From: Archangium violaceum
GTDB lineage: Bacteria; Myxococcota; Myxococcia; Myxococcales; Myxococcaceae
Length of the DNA stretch: 64,000 nucleotides
Assembly (NCBI RefSeq): GCF_016859125.1
Contig: NZ_CP069338.1
Coordinates: 12,279,501-12,343,500, forward strand
Direction of reading: 5' to 3'
Position 1 is the stretch's first letter. Every line of letters begins with the position of its first letter. Made by a program: the position numbers and the translations under genes. The notes beneath the pieces were generated by a model. The model was not told the DNA's origin. It did no database searches and saw only the letters and a program-made list of their open reading frames with translations. This document shows positions 49,027 through 58,203 of this stretch, one piece after another.

Positions 49027-49626
49027 ATGGATTCCGGTACGAAGACCCAGGTCGCCAAGGTATGCGTCTCCCTGGGCGCCCTCGCGTTGCTCCTGCTACG
49101 AATCCTCGTGCCGGACCTGAAGATAGATGCGACCTCCCTGGGGCTGTTCATCCTGGCCGCGCTGCCCTGGCTGTCGGAGCTCATCAAGAGCGCGAAGCTG
49201 CCCGGTGGCCTCGGAGTCACGTTCCGGGACGTGAAGGAGGCGGGAGACAAGCTGATGAAGAGCGCCGGTCCACAAGCGGAGTCCGGCACGAATTCCATGT
49301 CCGGATACCTGGGCAACCCGGATCCCAATCTGGCCCTGGTGGGATTGCGCATCGACATCGAGAGGCGGTTGCGCACCCTGGCCGACAAGAAAGGCCTCCA
49401 GGGTCCCCAGCCGCTCTCGGACATCGTGGAGGGGCTTCGCGGCCTTGGCTTGCTCGATGGATCAGCGACCTATGGGCTCAGTGAGCTCATCGCGGCCGGG
49501 GACCGAGCGGCCCACGGGGCCCGGGTGGAGCCGAGCGTGAGGGACTGGGCCATCACGAATGGGCCACGAATCCTTCGCATCCTCGATGCGAAGCTGAAGG
49601 GGCACGAGCCGCCGGAGCGCGAGTGA
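49027..49626 (+). CDS. membrane protein with DUF4145-like C-terminal domain
   Basis: A 199-residue protein. Two hydrophobic segments occupy residues about 10-50. The C-terminal half (GLRIDIERRLRTLADK, SDIVEGLRGLGLLD, and GDRAAHGARVEP) resembles the helical DUF4145 or HEPN-like fold, where Arg and His residues recur. HEPN-type proteins can be RNases or regulatory partners, but the RxxxxH motif is not clearly present. Function unknown. Confidence 0.65.
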   Translation: MDSGTKTQVAKVCVSLGALALLLLRILVPDLKIDATSLGLFILAALPWLSELIKSAKLPGGLGVTFRDVKEAGDKLMKSAGPQAESGTNSMSGYLGNPDPNLALVGLRIDIERRLRTLADKKGLQGPQPLSDIVEGLRGLGLLDGSATYGLSELIAAGDRAAHGARVEPSVRDWAITNGPRILRILDAKLKGHEPPERE

Positions 49627-49730
49627 AGGCGAAGCCCCCCACCTGGCTGTTGGCCAGGCCCTTGTTGCAAGCACGAACCATCGTCACCTGCTTTGTCGCA
49701 AGTCCAACCCATTCAGCCCGGAGGAAGACG

Positions 49731-49982
49731 ATGAAGCGGCTCATTCTGCTGTCGATGCTGGTGACGTCTGGATTGCTGGTGACCGCTTGCGAGGCCGAGC
49801 GCGAGGAGGCCGTGGACGAGCAGGAAGGAATCGGCGGCGCGGGCCTGCGTGAGGAGCCGGGGGAGGAGCGCCTCCTGGAGGTGGAGCCCGGCGTGCAGGA
49901 GCGGGAGGGCATCCAGGAGCGGGAGGGCGTGCAGGAGCGGGAGGGCATCCAGGAGCGGGAGGGCGTCCTCGAGAACGACTAG
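49731..49982 (+). CDS. small lipoprotein with QEREG repeats
   Basis: An 83-residue lipoprotein. The signal MKRLILLSMLVTSGLLVTAC carries a lipobox and GGAGGAAG precedes the ATG. The mature protein is Glu-rich and acidic, and its C-terminal third is four copies of a six-residue unit QEREG(V/I). Low-complexity acidic tails like this are not known to have an enzymatic role. Confidence 0.75.
   Translation: MKRLILLSMLVTSGLLVTACEAEREEAVDEQEGIGGAGLREEPGEERLLEVEPGVQEREGIQEREGVQEREGIQEREGVLEND
49893..49964 (+). repeat. 18-bp tandem repeat, four copies, in the lipoprotein gene
   Basis: Unit GTGCAGGAGCGGGAGGGC alternates with ATCCAGGAGCGGGAGGGC, so the pattern is also two copies of a 36-bp unit. It stays in frame, so slippage would change protein length without a frameshift. 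Confidence 0.9.
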
Positions 49983-50145
49983 GAATCCGCCGGTGGGCCC
50001 TCACCACCTGTCCCTGCATCGGGCGATCCCGGAGTCCTCCTCCACGAGCTTCGTTCCCGACCCCCGAGCGCCTGACAGGTGCCTCTGGGCCGCCCATGGG
50101 CAACGTGTGCGGCGTCAACCCCAACTCAACGAGCGAGGTAGCGAC

Positions 50146-51369
50146 ATGCGAGCCGTCGTGCTGAAGGAGAACCGCGAGGTGCGGGTGGAGGAAGTGGAGG
50201 ATCCCCGCATCGAGAGCCCCACGGACGTCATCGTCCGCATCACCTCCACGGGTATCTGCGGCAGCGACCTGCACATGTACGAAGGCCGCACCGCCGCCGG
50301 CCCCGGCCTGGTGATGGGCCACGAGAACATGGGCGTGGTGGAGCAGGTGGGCCCCGGCGTGGTGAACATCCGCAAGGGAGACCGGGTGGTGCTCCCCTTC
50401 AACATCTCGTGTGGCAGTTGCTTCAACTGCGCCCGGGGGGAGACCCACTCGTGCCTGGTGGCCAACCCGGAGCAGCCGCACGCCGCCTACGGCTACGCGG
50501 GGATGGGACCCTACCGCGGCGGGCAGGCCGAGTTCCTCCGCGTGCCCTTCGCGGACTTCAACTGCCTCAAGCTACCGGGCCAGCCGGGCGACGAGCTGGA
50601 GGACGACTTCCTCCTGCTCTCCGACGTCTTCCCCACCGGCTATCACGCCACGGAGCTGGCGCGCGTGGGGCCCGGCTCCACCGTGGCCGTCTTCGGCGCG
50701 GGCCCGGTGGGCCTGCTGGCCGGCTACAGCGCCTTGCTGCGCGGGGCGGCCGAGGTGTACGTGGTGGACAGCGTCCCCGAGCGCCTGGCCCAGGTGAAGC
50801 AGATGGGCGCCACCCCCATCGACTTCACGAAGGGAGACCCGGTGGAGCAGATTCGCGAGCTGCGCCGCCGCAACCCGCTCATCACCGGCGCCATGCGCCC
50901 GGGCGAGGAGAAGATGCTCGGAGTCATGTGCGGCATCGACGCCGTGGGCTACCAGGCACGCGACACCCGCCGCGCCGACGCGCATGGCGGGCCGGAGCGC
51001 CCCACGCAGGTGCTCGAGCAGCTCGTCGAGCTCCTCAACCCCACCGGCACCCTGGGCATCGTGGGCGTCTACATGTCGCCGGACCCGGGCGCCGCGGATG
51101 AGGACGCCAGGCAGGGACGGTTCCCGCTGCCCTGGGGCAAGGTGTTCGACAAGGCCCTCACCATCGGCACCGGGCAGTGCCCGGTGAAGCGCTACAACCT
51201 CTTCCTGCGCGACCTCATCATCTCGGGCCGGGCCCGCCCCAGCTTCATCGTCAGCCACCGGCTGCCGCTCGACGAGGCCGCGAGCGCCTACCGCAAGTTC
51301 GACGAGCGCCGCGACGGCTACACCAAGGTCATCCTCAAGCCCGGCGAGCGCCCCATCGCGCGCGCCTGA
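50146..51369 (+). CDS. zinc-dependent alcohol/glutathione-independent formaldehyde dehydrogenase
   Basis: A 407-residue medium-chain dehydrogenase. The catalytic zinc ligands are in GICGSDLH and GHENMG. The structural zinc lobe is CGSCFNCARGETHSC, and the NAD-binding motif is VFGAGPVGLLAG near residue 187. An extended loop after residue 245 with RPGEEKMLGVMCGIDAVGYQ is typical of the FdhA-like group, which is glutathione-independent. GAGG precedes the ATG. Substrate (formaldehyde or other aldehyde/alcohol) is inferred from family. Confidence 0.88.
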   Translation: MRAVVLKENREVRVEEVEDPRIESPTDVIVRITSTGICGSDLHMYEGRTAAGPGLVMGHENMGVVEQVGPGVVNIRKGDRVVLPFNISCGSCFNCARGETHSCLVANPEQPHAAYGYAGMGPYRGGQAEFLRVPFADFNCLKLPGQPGDELEDDFLLLSDVFPTGYHATELARVGPGSTVAVFGAGPVGLLAGYSALLRGAAEVYVVDSVPERLAQVKQMGATPIDFTKGDPVEQIRELRRRNPLITGAMRPGEEKMLGVMCGIDAVGYQARDTRRADAHGGPERPTQVLEQLVELLNPTGTLGIVGVYMSPDPGAADEDARQGRFPLPWGKVFDKALTIGTGQCPVKRYNLFLRDLIISGRARPSFIVSHRLPLDEAASAYRKFDERRDGYTKVILKPGERPIARA

Positions 51370-51411
51370 GCCCGGGGATTGCCGCGGCCGTCGGAGACGC
51401 CGAAAATCTGG

Positions 51412-51455
51412 CCGGTGGTGGAGCTCGCCGCGGGACTGGCGAGCTCCACCACCGG
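51412..51455. terminator. 18-bp perfect hairpin after the dehydrogenase
   Basis: CCGGTGGTGGAGCTCGCC pairs perfectly with its complement at 51438-51455 around an 8-nt loop. It lies 43 nt after the dehydrogenase stop. No T-tract follows. Confidence 0.6.
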
Positions 51456-51661
51456 TCACCTGGAGGGGCAAGGAGGTGGATCAGGCAACCTGGCCAGGCC
51501 CCCCGCCTGACCATCAGGCCAGGAACCGGGTGCTTGCCTATGCTCCTGACCGCCTTGTCGGCCCCGGGAAGCAACCCCAGCTTCCACCCATCCCCTCGGG
51601 GGGCCCCTACGTCTGGCGCGTGCCAGGACGTGACACCTCCTGGGCGCGGTGGAGGGCGTGC

Positions 51662-52534
51662 ATGGCGAAGATGAGACTCCCGGTGCTCGGGCTCGCCCTC
51701 ACGCGGTGGGAGCATGCGCTCATGGCGGGTGATGCCGGGACATACTCCGGCCACGTGGCCAGCCGGTGGACGCGCGTGGACGGGCGGCGCGTTCACGTGC
51801 GCGTCTCCACGCACCCGGTGCCCCCGGACGCGCCCACGGTGGTGCTGGTGCACGGGCTCGTCGTCTCCAGCCGCTACATGGTCCCCACCCTGCTGCGGCT
51901 CGCCCGCACCTGCCGGGTGCTCGCACCGGACCTGCCGGGCTTCGGACGCAGTGACGAGCCGCACCGCCCGCCGGACAGCATGTCCGACCTCGCCGACGCG
52001 CTGGCCGGCTGGATGGAGGCGGCGGGACTGGAGCGGGCCATCCTCCTGGGCAATTCGTTGGGGTGCCAGACCGTGGCCGACTTCGCGGCACGCTACCCCG
52101 AGCGCACCGGGGGCCTGGTGCTCCAAGGGCCCACGATGGATGCCGAGGCCCGCTCCGCGCGGGAGCAGGTCTGGCGCTGGCTGATCAACTCGCTGCGGGA
52201 GCGCTCCGCGCAGCTCCCCCTCATGCTGCACGACTACTGGGAGGCGGGCCTCCGGCGCTTCCTCGACAGCTTCCGGATGGCGCTGAAGGACCGTATCGAG
52301 GACAAGCTGCCTCACGTCCAGGCGCCCACGTTGGTGGTGCGGGGCAGCCGCGACCCCATCGTCCCCCAGCGCTGGGCGGAGCGGGTAACGGAGTTGCTGC
52401 CGCGAGGTCGGCTCGTGGTGATTCCCGGAGGAACCCACACGTTGAACTTCGCCGCGCCGCTCGAGCTCGTCCGCGTGGTCGAGCCCTTCCTGCGAGAGCT
52501 CCGGGCTGACTCCGTGAGGACCCCGCACGCATGA
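51662..52534 (+). CDS. alpha/beta-fold hydrolase
   Basis: A 290-residue hydrolase. The oxyanion strand VVLVHGLVVS is near residue 65, the nucleophile elbow GNSLG near 127, the Asp in GSRDPIVP near 230 and the His in GGTHTLNF near 261. GGAGG lies 6 nt before the ATG at 51662, which fixes the start. The stop overlaps the next gene by ATGA. Ester or epoxide substrate is unknown. Confidence 0.88.
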   Translation: MAKMRLPVLGLALTRWEHALMAGDAGTYSGHVASRWTRVDGRRVHVRVSTHPVPPDAPTVVLVHGLVVSSRYMVPTLLRLARTCRVLAPDLPGFGRSDEPHRPPDSMSDLADALAGWMEAAGLERAILLGNSLGCQTVADFAARYPERTGGLVLQGPTMDAEARSAREQVWRWLINSLRERSAQLPLMLHDYWEAGLRRFLDSFRMALKDRIEDKLPHVQAPTLVVRGSRDPIVPQRWAERVTELLPRGRLVVIPGGTHTLNFAAPLELVRVVEPFLRELRADSVRTPHA

Positions 52535-53979
52535 AACCTTCCCAGTACGTCGCTGACTTCGACTCCTCCACGGGCTGCCTCCGGGCGCTCTCGCGCTTCC
52601 TACACGGCAAGGACTTCCCCGCGCTGGGCGCCCGGGGGGGAAACGCGCTGCTGCCCCTCGTGCGGCTCGTCAGCGCCCTGCCCCGCCGGCTGCGCGAGGA
52701 GGTGTACGCCTGGTCCGGCTGGGCCGAGGCCATCCAGGCACGCCACCTCACCCAGGTGGGCTCGGAGAAGATGGCGCGTTGGACGGTGGACCAGTACCCG
52801 AGGCGGCGCTACCCGGCGGTGGCGATCGGCTCCTCGGGAGGCGCGGTGGTGCACCTGTGCGCGGCGCTCGGCATTCCGTGGTTGCCGCAGACCTTCCTCA
52901 TCCCCGTGCGCGCGCACTTCTCTCCGGACGAGCCCCGGCACGCGCTGCGCTTCGGCGAGGAGAAGGCCCCGCTGCTGCTGGAGGGCAACCCGGACCTGGT
53001 GCTTCACCACATGCACGACGCGGCGCAGGACCGGCTGATGCTCGCCCACATGACGTACTTCCGGGTGAAGCGCCTGGGTCTGGGCCGGGCCTTCTCCGAG
53101 TTCCTCGAGGACGCACTGGAGCCCGGAGGCACGCTCTTCCTGGTGGAGTGCGAGCGGCGCTGGCCGACGCGGCGGGTGGGGCCGCGCCACGTCTTCCAGC
53201 ACGGCGCCGTGGGAGGCCTCTCGCCCGAGGAGTACGAGCACGGCGGCGAGGCCGTGGAGGAGTACCTGCGCCGCTACGGCATTCCCAAGCAGCGCTGGGA
53301 CACGCCCACGCCGGACGGAGACTCGCCCGAGGCGGAGTGGGGCTTCGAGCCCGCGCTGCGCGACGACGTGGAGGAGTTCGCGCGGCGGCGGGGCTACCGG
53401 GTGCGGCGCCTCGTCTACACCGAGCCGAGGGACCTGAGCCCGCTGGTAGCGGACCTGTACCGCTGGTGGTACCGGCAGCGACGGATGAGGGTGAGCCGGC
53501 TGCTGGTGGAGTCCTTCATGACGATGGAGCCGTGGTGGACGCTGCGCACGGGCTCGGTGCCCTTCTGGATGACCTTCAACGAGGACACGTCCGCGGACGC
53601 GCTGGAGGCGTACCTGCGGGACGCGGAGCCCTTCGACTTCATCCACCTGATGCTCTTCCAGCACGGCACGGAGGGCCCAAGGCTGGCATCCATCGAGCGG
53701 TGGCGGGAACTGCTGGGGATGGCGCGCCAAGGGGGTGACTTCCTGGGCCTGGACCCGAGAAAGCACCCGAGGGACTTCGCCGCCCTCGTGCGCTACCACA
53801 CGGACTTGAGGAAGATACCGGCGCGCCATCCCATGCCGGGGCCACTCTCGCTGAGCCAGCTCGAGCGTTTCCTGGAGGAGGCGGGCGACAACTACCGGGT
53901 GCGGTGGGAGGAACTGACGCCACCGCGCCGCTCCAGAGCGGGCTCCCTGGACGAGGAGCAGCACGGGTTGGACTCGTGA
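52531..53979 (+). CDS. conserved protein of unknown function, coupled to the hydrolase
   Basis: A 482-residue protein with no signal peptide. It contains [20 protein letters not shown] near residue 90, which looks like a nucleophile-elbow GxSxG after a beta strand, and many conserved-looking Trp and His residues ([31 protein letters not shown]). I do not recognise the family. Its start overlaps the hydrolase stop by 4 nt, so the two proteins are made together and probably act in one pathway. Confidence 0.75.
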   Translation: MKPSQYVADFDSSTGCLRALSRFLHGKDFPALGARGGNALLPLVRLVSALPRRLREEVYAWSGWAEAIQARHLTQVGSEKMARWTVDQYPRRRYPAVAIGSSGGAVVHLCAALGIPWLPQTFLIPVRAHFSPDEPRHALRFGEEKAPLLLEGNPDLVLHHMHDAAQDRLMLAHMTYFRVKRLGLGRAFSEFLEDALEPGGTLFLVECERRWPTRRVGPRHVFQHGAVGGLSPEEYEHGGEAVEEYLRRYGIPKQRWDTPTPDGDSPEAEWGFEPALRDDVEEFARRRGYRVRRLVYTEPRDLSPLVADLYRWWYRQRRMRVSRLLVESFMTMEPWWTLRTGSVPFWMTFNEDTSADALEAYLRDAEPFDFIHLMLFQHGTEGPRLASIERWRELLGMARQGGDFLGLDPRKHPRDFAALVRYHTDLRKIPARHPMPGPLSLSQLERFLEEAGDNYRVRWEELTPPRRSRAGSLDEEQHGLDS

Positions 53980-53997
53980 CCGCGAGCTGGAGGCCCC

Positions 53998-54568
53998 ATG
54001 GCTTTCCAGCGTCACAACGGGCCCGGGGGGAGAAGACGATACCGCGCTGGCGCGCGAGCAGGGCCATTCCGACGCGGCTCCGCACTCCCAGCTCGCGGCC
54101 GAAGGGGGCGGCTTCGAGGAGCGCTACTGGAGTCCCATCAACACCCCCGTCCTCTCTCCCGAGGGCGAGGTGCTCTACCTCCTCCACCGGGTGGAGGACG
54201 TGACGGACTTCGTGCGCCTGTCCCGCCGGGGCGAGGATTCGCTGTTCATGCAGGCCCCCACCGCCATCGCCATCTTCCGGGGGCAGGTGGAGGCCGTCAT
54301 CGCCGTCGCCTCGGACGTGACGGAGTTGGTCCAGGCGCGCCGGCGGATGGAGGCGCTCGCCGCCGAGGAGCGGCTACGCCTGGCCACCGAGGCCATGGGG
54401 ATGGGGACGTGGGAGATGGACCCCACCACGGGGGCGCTGGAGTGGGACGCACGCATGCGCGCCCTCTTCCTTCTGACGCCGGGCGGGGTCCGGACGGAGA
54501 ACGGGGCGGCTCCCGCGACGGGCATGGCACCCGAGAAGGCGAACAGCGAAGGGGCCGGAATCCAGTGA
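53998..54568 (+). pseudogene. multi-PAS histidine kinase remnant
   Basis: The piece [18 protein letters not shown] and [14 protein letters not shown] is the end of one PAS domain. It continues to [14 protein letters not shown], the start of a next PAS, then jumps to [20 protein letters not shown], which is the end of such a domain: an internal deletion of about 80 residues. A further short PAS start follows ([18 protein letters not shown]). Frame changes near 54030, and no kinase domain is left. Confidence 0.65.
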
Positions 54569-54603
54569 GGAAGATCCCCAAGGATTCCGGCCCCTTGGAG
54601 ATG

Positions 54604-54677
54604 TACGCCAGGCGGGACTCGAACCCACGACCCTCGGCTTAGAAGGCCGATGCTCTATCCAGCTGAGCTACTGGCGC
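54604..54677 (-). tRNA. tRNA-Arg(TCT)
   Basis: A 74-nt tRNA. The acceptor GCGCCAG pairs with CTGGCGT (G-U at the end), the anticodon stem TCGGC/GCCGA has loop CTTCTAA, and the T-arm is GTGGGTTCGAGTCCCGC. Its 3' end faces the decayed island. Confidence 0.93.
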
Positions 54678-54707
54678 CCAGTTCACTCCGTTACCGCGGT
54701 ACTGCTG

Positions 54708-54783
<76 letters not shown>

Positions 54784-54847
54784 ATAAAGGCCGACATTGT
54801 TGAACCATCTGGAACGGACGTGCAAGGCCAACGTTCCTGACGCCTGC

Positions 54848-55456
54848 TCACCCTCCGACAGGTGAGCCGCCGGCCAGGGCCAACAGATGGGACTTCATCT
54901 TCTGGAAGGCAACGCCCCGGTGCGAGATTCCGGCCTTCTCCTCGGAGGTCAGCTCCGCCATCGACTTGCCCCCCGGCAGGATGAAGACCGGGTCGTAGCC
55001 GAAGCCGTGCGAGCCCCGCGGTGCGTGGCCGATGCGACCCTCGCAGCGACCCACCTCGATGAAGGCGCGGCCCTTCCCCGGAAACGCCAGGCAGAGAGCG
55101 CACACGAAGGCGGCCGTGCGCTTCTCGTCCGGAACGCCCGACAGCTCTCCGAGCAGCTTCTCGTAGCGATCCTTGTCGCTCCCCTCGGCATAGCGCGCGG
55201 AGTAGACGCCGGGACGGCCATCCAGCGCGTCCACGCACAACCCCGAGTCATCCGCCAGGGCCGGCAGCCCCGTGGCCTCGGCGTAGGCGCGAGCCTTGAG
55301 CTCGGCGTTCTCCTCGAAGGTGGCTCCATCCTCGACGGGCTCGGGGATGGGGGGCAGGTCGCTCAGGGCGAGCACCTCCACCACGTCTCCCACGAGGCCA
55401 CGCAGCTCGCGCAGCTTGCCCTTGTTGGTGGTGGCGAAGAGCAGGCGGGGCTTCAT
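54848..55456 (-). CDS. rdgB: RdgB/HAM1 non-canonical purine NTP pyrophosphatase
   Basis: A 202-residue enzyme that hydrolyses dITP, XTP and related nucleotides to the monophosphate. TTNKGKLRELR near residue 9, ADDSGLCVDAL near 68, and SHGFGYDPVF near 147 are the family motifs. It starts 1 nt after the RNase PH stop, the common rph-rdgB pairing. Confidence 0.96.
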   Translation of the reverse strand: MKPRLLFATTNKGKLRELRGLVGDVVEVLALSDLPPIPEPVEDGATFEENAELKARAYAEATGLPALADDSGLCVDALDGRPGVYSARYAEGSDKDRYEKLLGELSGVPDEKRTAAFVCALCLAFPGKGRAFIEVGRCEGRIGHAPRGSHGFGYDPVFILPGGKSMAELTSEEKAGISHRGVAFQKMKSHLLALAGGSPVGG

Positions 55457-55457
55457 G

Positions 55458-56177
55458 TCAGGAACCTCCCAGCGCCTTCTGCTGGGCCTCGATGAGCTGG
55501 CGGATGGCGGCCAGTCCCGCGTCCAGCATGGAATCCAGGGCCTTGCGGTCGAACAGCTGGTGCTCGGCGGTGCCCTGCACCTCGACGATGCGGCCGTCGC
55601 CGGTGGCCACCAGGTTCAGGTCCACGTCGGCGGTGGAGTCCTCGTCATAGTCGAGGTCCACCCGCACCTCGCCCTTCACCACGCCCACGGACACGGCGGC
55701 CAGCGGGGTCAGCTTCGGCATGCGCGGCATCACCCCGTCCTTGTGCAGCTTGCGCAGGGCGAGCACCAGGGCCACGTAGGCTCCGGTGATGGAGGCGGTA
55801 CGGGTGCCGCCATCCGCCTGGAGGACGTCGCAGTCCAGCGTGAAGGTGCGCACGCCCAGGCCGGGCAGATCCACCGCGGCGCGCATGGAGCGGCCGATGA
55901 GCCGTTGGATTTCGAGCGTGCGCCCGGTCTGCTTGCCCTTGGCGGCCTCGCGCTGCGTGCGGGTGTGCGTGGAGCGCGGCAGCATGCCGTACTCGGCCGT
56001 CACCCAGCCGGAGCCCTTGCCCATCAGGTGGGGCGGAACCCTGTCCTCCACCGAGCAGGTGACGAGCACGCGGGTGTGGCCGAACTCCACCTGGGTCGAG
56101 CCCTCGGCGTGACGGGTGATACCAGGGGTGAGGGTAACGGGGCGCAGGTCCAGCGCCCCACGATTGAAGGACCGCAT
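55458..56177 (-). CDS. rph: ribonuclease PH
   Basis: A 239-residue phosphorolytic exoribonuclease that trims tRNA 3' ends. [26 protein letters not shown] at the N-terminus, [17 protein letters not shown] near 78 and [19 protein letters not shown] near 115 are typical. Translationally adjacent to rdgB, with four tRNA genes and three more in the window also on this strand. Confidence 0.97.
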   Translation of the reverse strand: MRSFNRGALDLRPVTLTPGITRHAEGSTQVEFGHTRVLVTCSVEDRVPPHLMGKGSGWVTAEYGMLPRSTHTRTQREAAKGKQTGRTLEIQRLIGRSMRAAVDLPGLGVRTFTLDCDVLQADGGTRTASITGAYVALVLALRKLHKDGVMPRMPKLTPLAAVSVGVVKGEVRVDLDYDEDSTADVDLNLVATGDGRIVEVQGTAEHQLFDRKALDSMLDAGLAAIRQLIEAQQKALGGS

Positions 56178-56259
56178 GGGAGGCTCCTCGGCAAGGGAAT
56201 AGGGGCCGCCTCTCTAGCAGACGAAGGGCCCCGCTGTCCGTCCAGAGTGTTGTCCCGTG

Positions 56260-57069
56260 TCAGGGCGTGGCGGGAGCCGCCACCCTGGCGGGCTTCGGAG
56301 CGTCGCGCTTGCGCACCTCGGCCAGGAAGGCGCGCACTCCCTCGGTGATGGCGATGGCGAGCTTCTCCTGGTGCTCGGCCCGGCCCAGGCGAGCCCCTTC
56401 TTCCGGATGCGAGATGTACCCCACCTCGATGAGGACGGCGGGAGCCTCCACGCCGTTGAGGACGTAGAAGGGCGCCTGCAACACGCCCCGGTCCGAACCA
56501 CCCGTGGCGGCGATGAGCTTCTGGTGGATGGCGTACGCCAACCGCGAGGAGTCCTGGTGCGCCTCGGTACGCGCCAGGTCGTGGAGGATGAAGGCCAGCG
56601 TGGAGTCTCCCCTCGCCTCCCGCGCCGCCGGAGCCTCGGCGTTCTCGCGGTCCGCGGCCGCTCTCGCGGTGGCGTTGGAGGCGTTGGCGGAGAGGAAGTA
56701 CGTCTCGATACCTTGGACACGCGCGCGCGTGCGCCTGGTGGGCATCGCGTTGCAGTGGATGGACAGGAAGAGGTCCGGCCGCTGCTTGTTGGCGAACTCC
56801 ACCCGCTCGGGCAGCGGCATCGACTGATCCTCGTCCCGCGTCATCAGCACCTGCGCCCCGAGTTGCTTCTCCAGGTGCGCCCGCACCCGGTGGGCGATCT
56901 GGAGCGAGACTTCCTTCTCGAGGAGACCGGTGGGGCTCGTCGCGCCCTCCTGGGCGCCGCCGTGGCCCGGGTCCACCACGATGCGTGCGGGGCGCTCGGC
57001 CGCGAGCGCGGACGCGGGCAGACAGAGGAGGACGAGCACACGGGCCAGTGTGAGGAATCGGAGCGTCAT
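56260..57069 (-). CDS. N-acetylmuramoyl-L-alanine amidase (Amidase_3)
   Basis: A 269-residue exported zinc amidase that cleaves the amide bond between MurNAc and the peptide stem. Signal peptide ends LPASALAAE. Zinc ligands: His in VVDPGHGGAQ, Glu in LLEKEVSL, His in LFLSIHCNA; catalytic Glu in AVLIEVGYISHPEE. No LysM or AMIN domain is present, so it is shorter than AmiC. Same strand as rph-rdgB. Confidence 0.92.
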   Translation of the reverse strand: MTLRFLTLARVLVLLCLPASALAAERPARIVVDPGHGGAQEGATSPTGLLEKEVSLQIAHRVRAHLEKQLGAQVLMTRDEDQSMPLPERVEFANKQRPDLFLSIHCNAMPTRRTRARVQGIETYFLSANASNATARAAADRENAEAPAAREARGDSTLAFILHDLARTEAHQDSSRLAYAIHQKLIAATGGSDRGVLQAPFYVLNGVEAPAVLIEVGYISHPEEGARLGRAEHQEKLAIAITEGVRAFLAEVRKRDAPKPARVAAPATP

Positions 57070-57139
57070 GCCGGCGCGGATCGTACGAGGGCAAACGGAG
57101 GTGCGCCAGCAGCCGAGCAACCGGACCGGGGACTCCCGT

Positions 57140-58192
57140 CTAACCAACGACTTCGATGCCGGGCCGACCCTCGCCCACCTCACCGATGAGGGCCACATCC
57201 ACCCCGGCCCGCTCCAACGCCCGGTACGCCTTCGCCGCGTCACGCGCCGGCACCGAGGCCAGGAGGCCCCCGTTCGTCTGCGCGTCGGCGAGCACCCACT
57301 GGATGTCCTCGGGCAGCCCCTTGGGGAAGCGCACCTTCTTCGCCACGTGGGCCAGATTCGACTTCGTCCCGCCCGGCACCACCCCCTGCTGCGCCAGCGC
57401 CGGCACCTCCGAGATGATGGGGATGCGCTCCAGGTCCAGGAAGGCCTTCGCCTTGGCCCCCGTCATCATCTCCAGCAGGTGCCCCAGCAAGCCGTAGCCC
57501 GTCACGTCCGTGAGGGCGTTCACCTTGAACTTCCCCGAGGCGAACACCTCTCCCGCCTTCTTGTTCAGCGTCGACATGAGCGCCACCACGCGCTCCGTCA
57601 GTTCCTCGGAGGCCACGCCCCGCTTGATGGCCGTGGTGGCGATGCCCGAGCCCAGCGGCTTCGTCAGCATCAGCACATCCCCCGGCTTCGCCCCGGCGTT
57701 CGTCAGCACCTTCTTCGGGTGCACCTGTCCCGTCACCGCCAGGCCGTACTTCGGCTCGGGGTCCTGCACCGAGTGCCCACCCAGGATGGGGATGCCCGCC
57801 TCGTCCGCCTTCGCCTGGCCTCCCGCGAGAATCTTCGTCAGCTCCTCCAGGGGGCGATCCTTCGGGAAGCCCACCAGGTTGAGCGCGAACAGGGGCCTGG
57901 CCCCCATGGCGTAGATGTCCGACAGCGCGTTCGCCGCCGCGATGGCCCCGAACTGGTACGGGTCGTCCACCACCGGCGGGAAGAAGTCCACCGTGCTCAC
58001 CAGCGCCATCCCCGGCGCCACACGATACACGGCCGCATCATCGTTGGTGTTGAAGCCCACCAGCGCCCTCGTGTCCTTCGCAGTCTTCAGTTGGCGCAGG
58101 ACCTGCGCCAGGTCCGCGGCCCGGATCTTGGCCGCTCAACCCGCGCAATGTGACAGTTCCGTCAGTCGGCGCGGCTTCTGATCTTCGGACAC
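57140..58192 (-). CDS. selD: selenide, water dikinase with in-frame TGA (Sec) at the active site
   Basis: The full frame starts at GTG 58192 (GAGG 6 nt upstream) and runs 350 residues to 57140 with one in-frame TGA at 58138-58136 (codon 19). The context around it is HCAG-U-AAKIRAADLAQVL, matching the Cys/Sec active-site loop of SelD. NDDAAVYRV, VDFFPPVVDDPYQFG, NALSDIYAMG, GGHSVQDPEPKYG and LTDVTGYGLLGH follow. SelD makes selenophosphate from selenide and ATP. Reading from 58060 as a shorter protein would delete the catalytic loop. It is 11 nt after the FHA gene. Confidence 0.9.
58116..58135 (-). promoter_or_regulatory. possible bacterial SECIS hairpin in selD
   Basis: Immediately after the TGA, GCGGCC (58135-58130) pairs with GGCCGC (58121-58116) around an 8-nt loop AAGATCCG. 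Bacterial SECIS elements lie directly downstream of the UGA. The fold is modest and unverified. Confidence 0.35.
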
Positions 58193-58203
58193 GGAAGGCC
58201 TCG

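Larger units (their letters stand above)
44050..54607. mobile_element. decayed tRNA-Arg-associated genomic island (proposed)
   Basis: Left end: a 3' half of a tRNA-Arg-like gene on the minus strand (44050-44098). Right end: the intact minus-strand tRNA-Arg(TCT), whose 3' end points into this region. This is the arrangement left when an element integrates into the 3' end of a tRNA gene. An excisionase-like fragment lies 120 bp inside the left end. Within it are at least seven truncated or frameshifted gene pieces mixed with intact genes. No integrase gene is left. Element boundaries are inferred; the half tRNA could instead derive from another tRNA-Arg gene, since its anticodon triplet reads CCT. 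Confidence 0.5.

Noticed and set aside
57140-58060. SelD as a 306-residue Cys-less protein starting at 58060
   Set aside because: That start lies after the catalytic loop, lacks a ribosome site, and ignores conserved sequence on both sides of the in-frame TGA.
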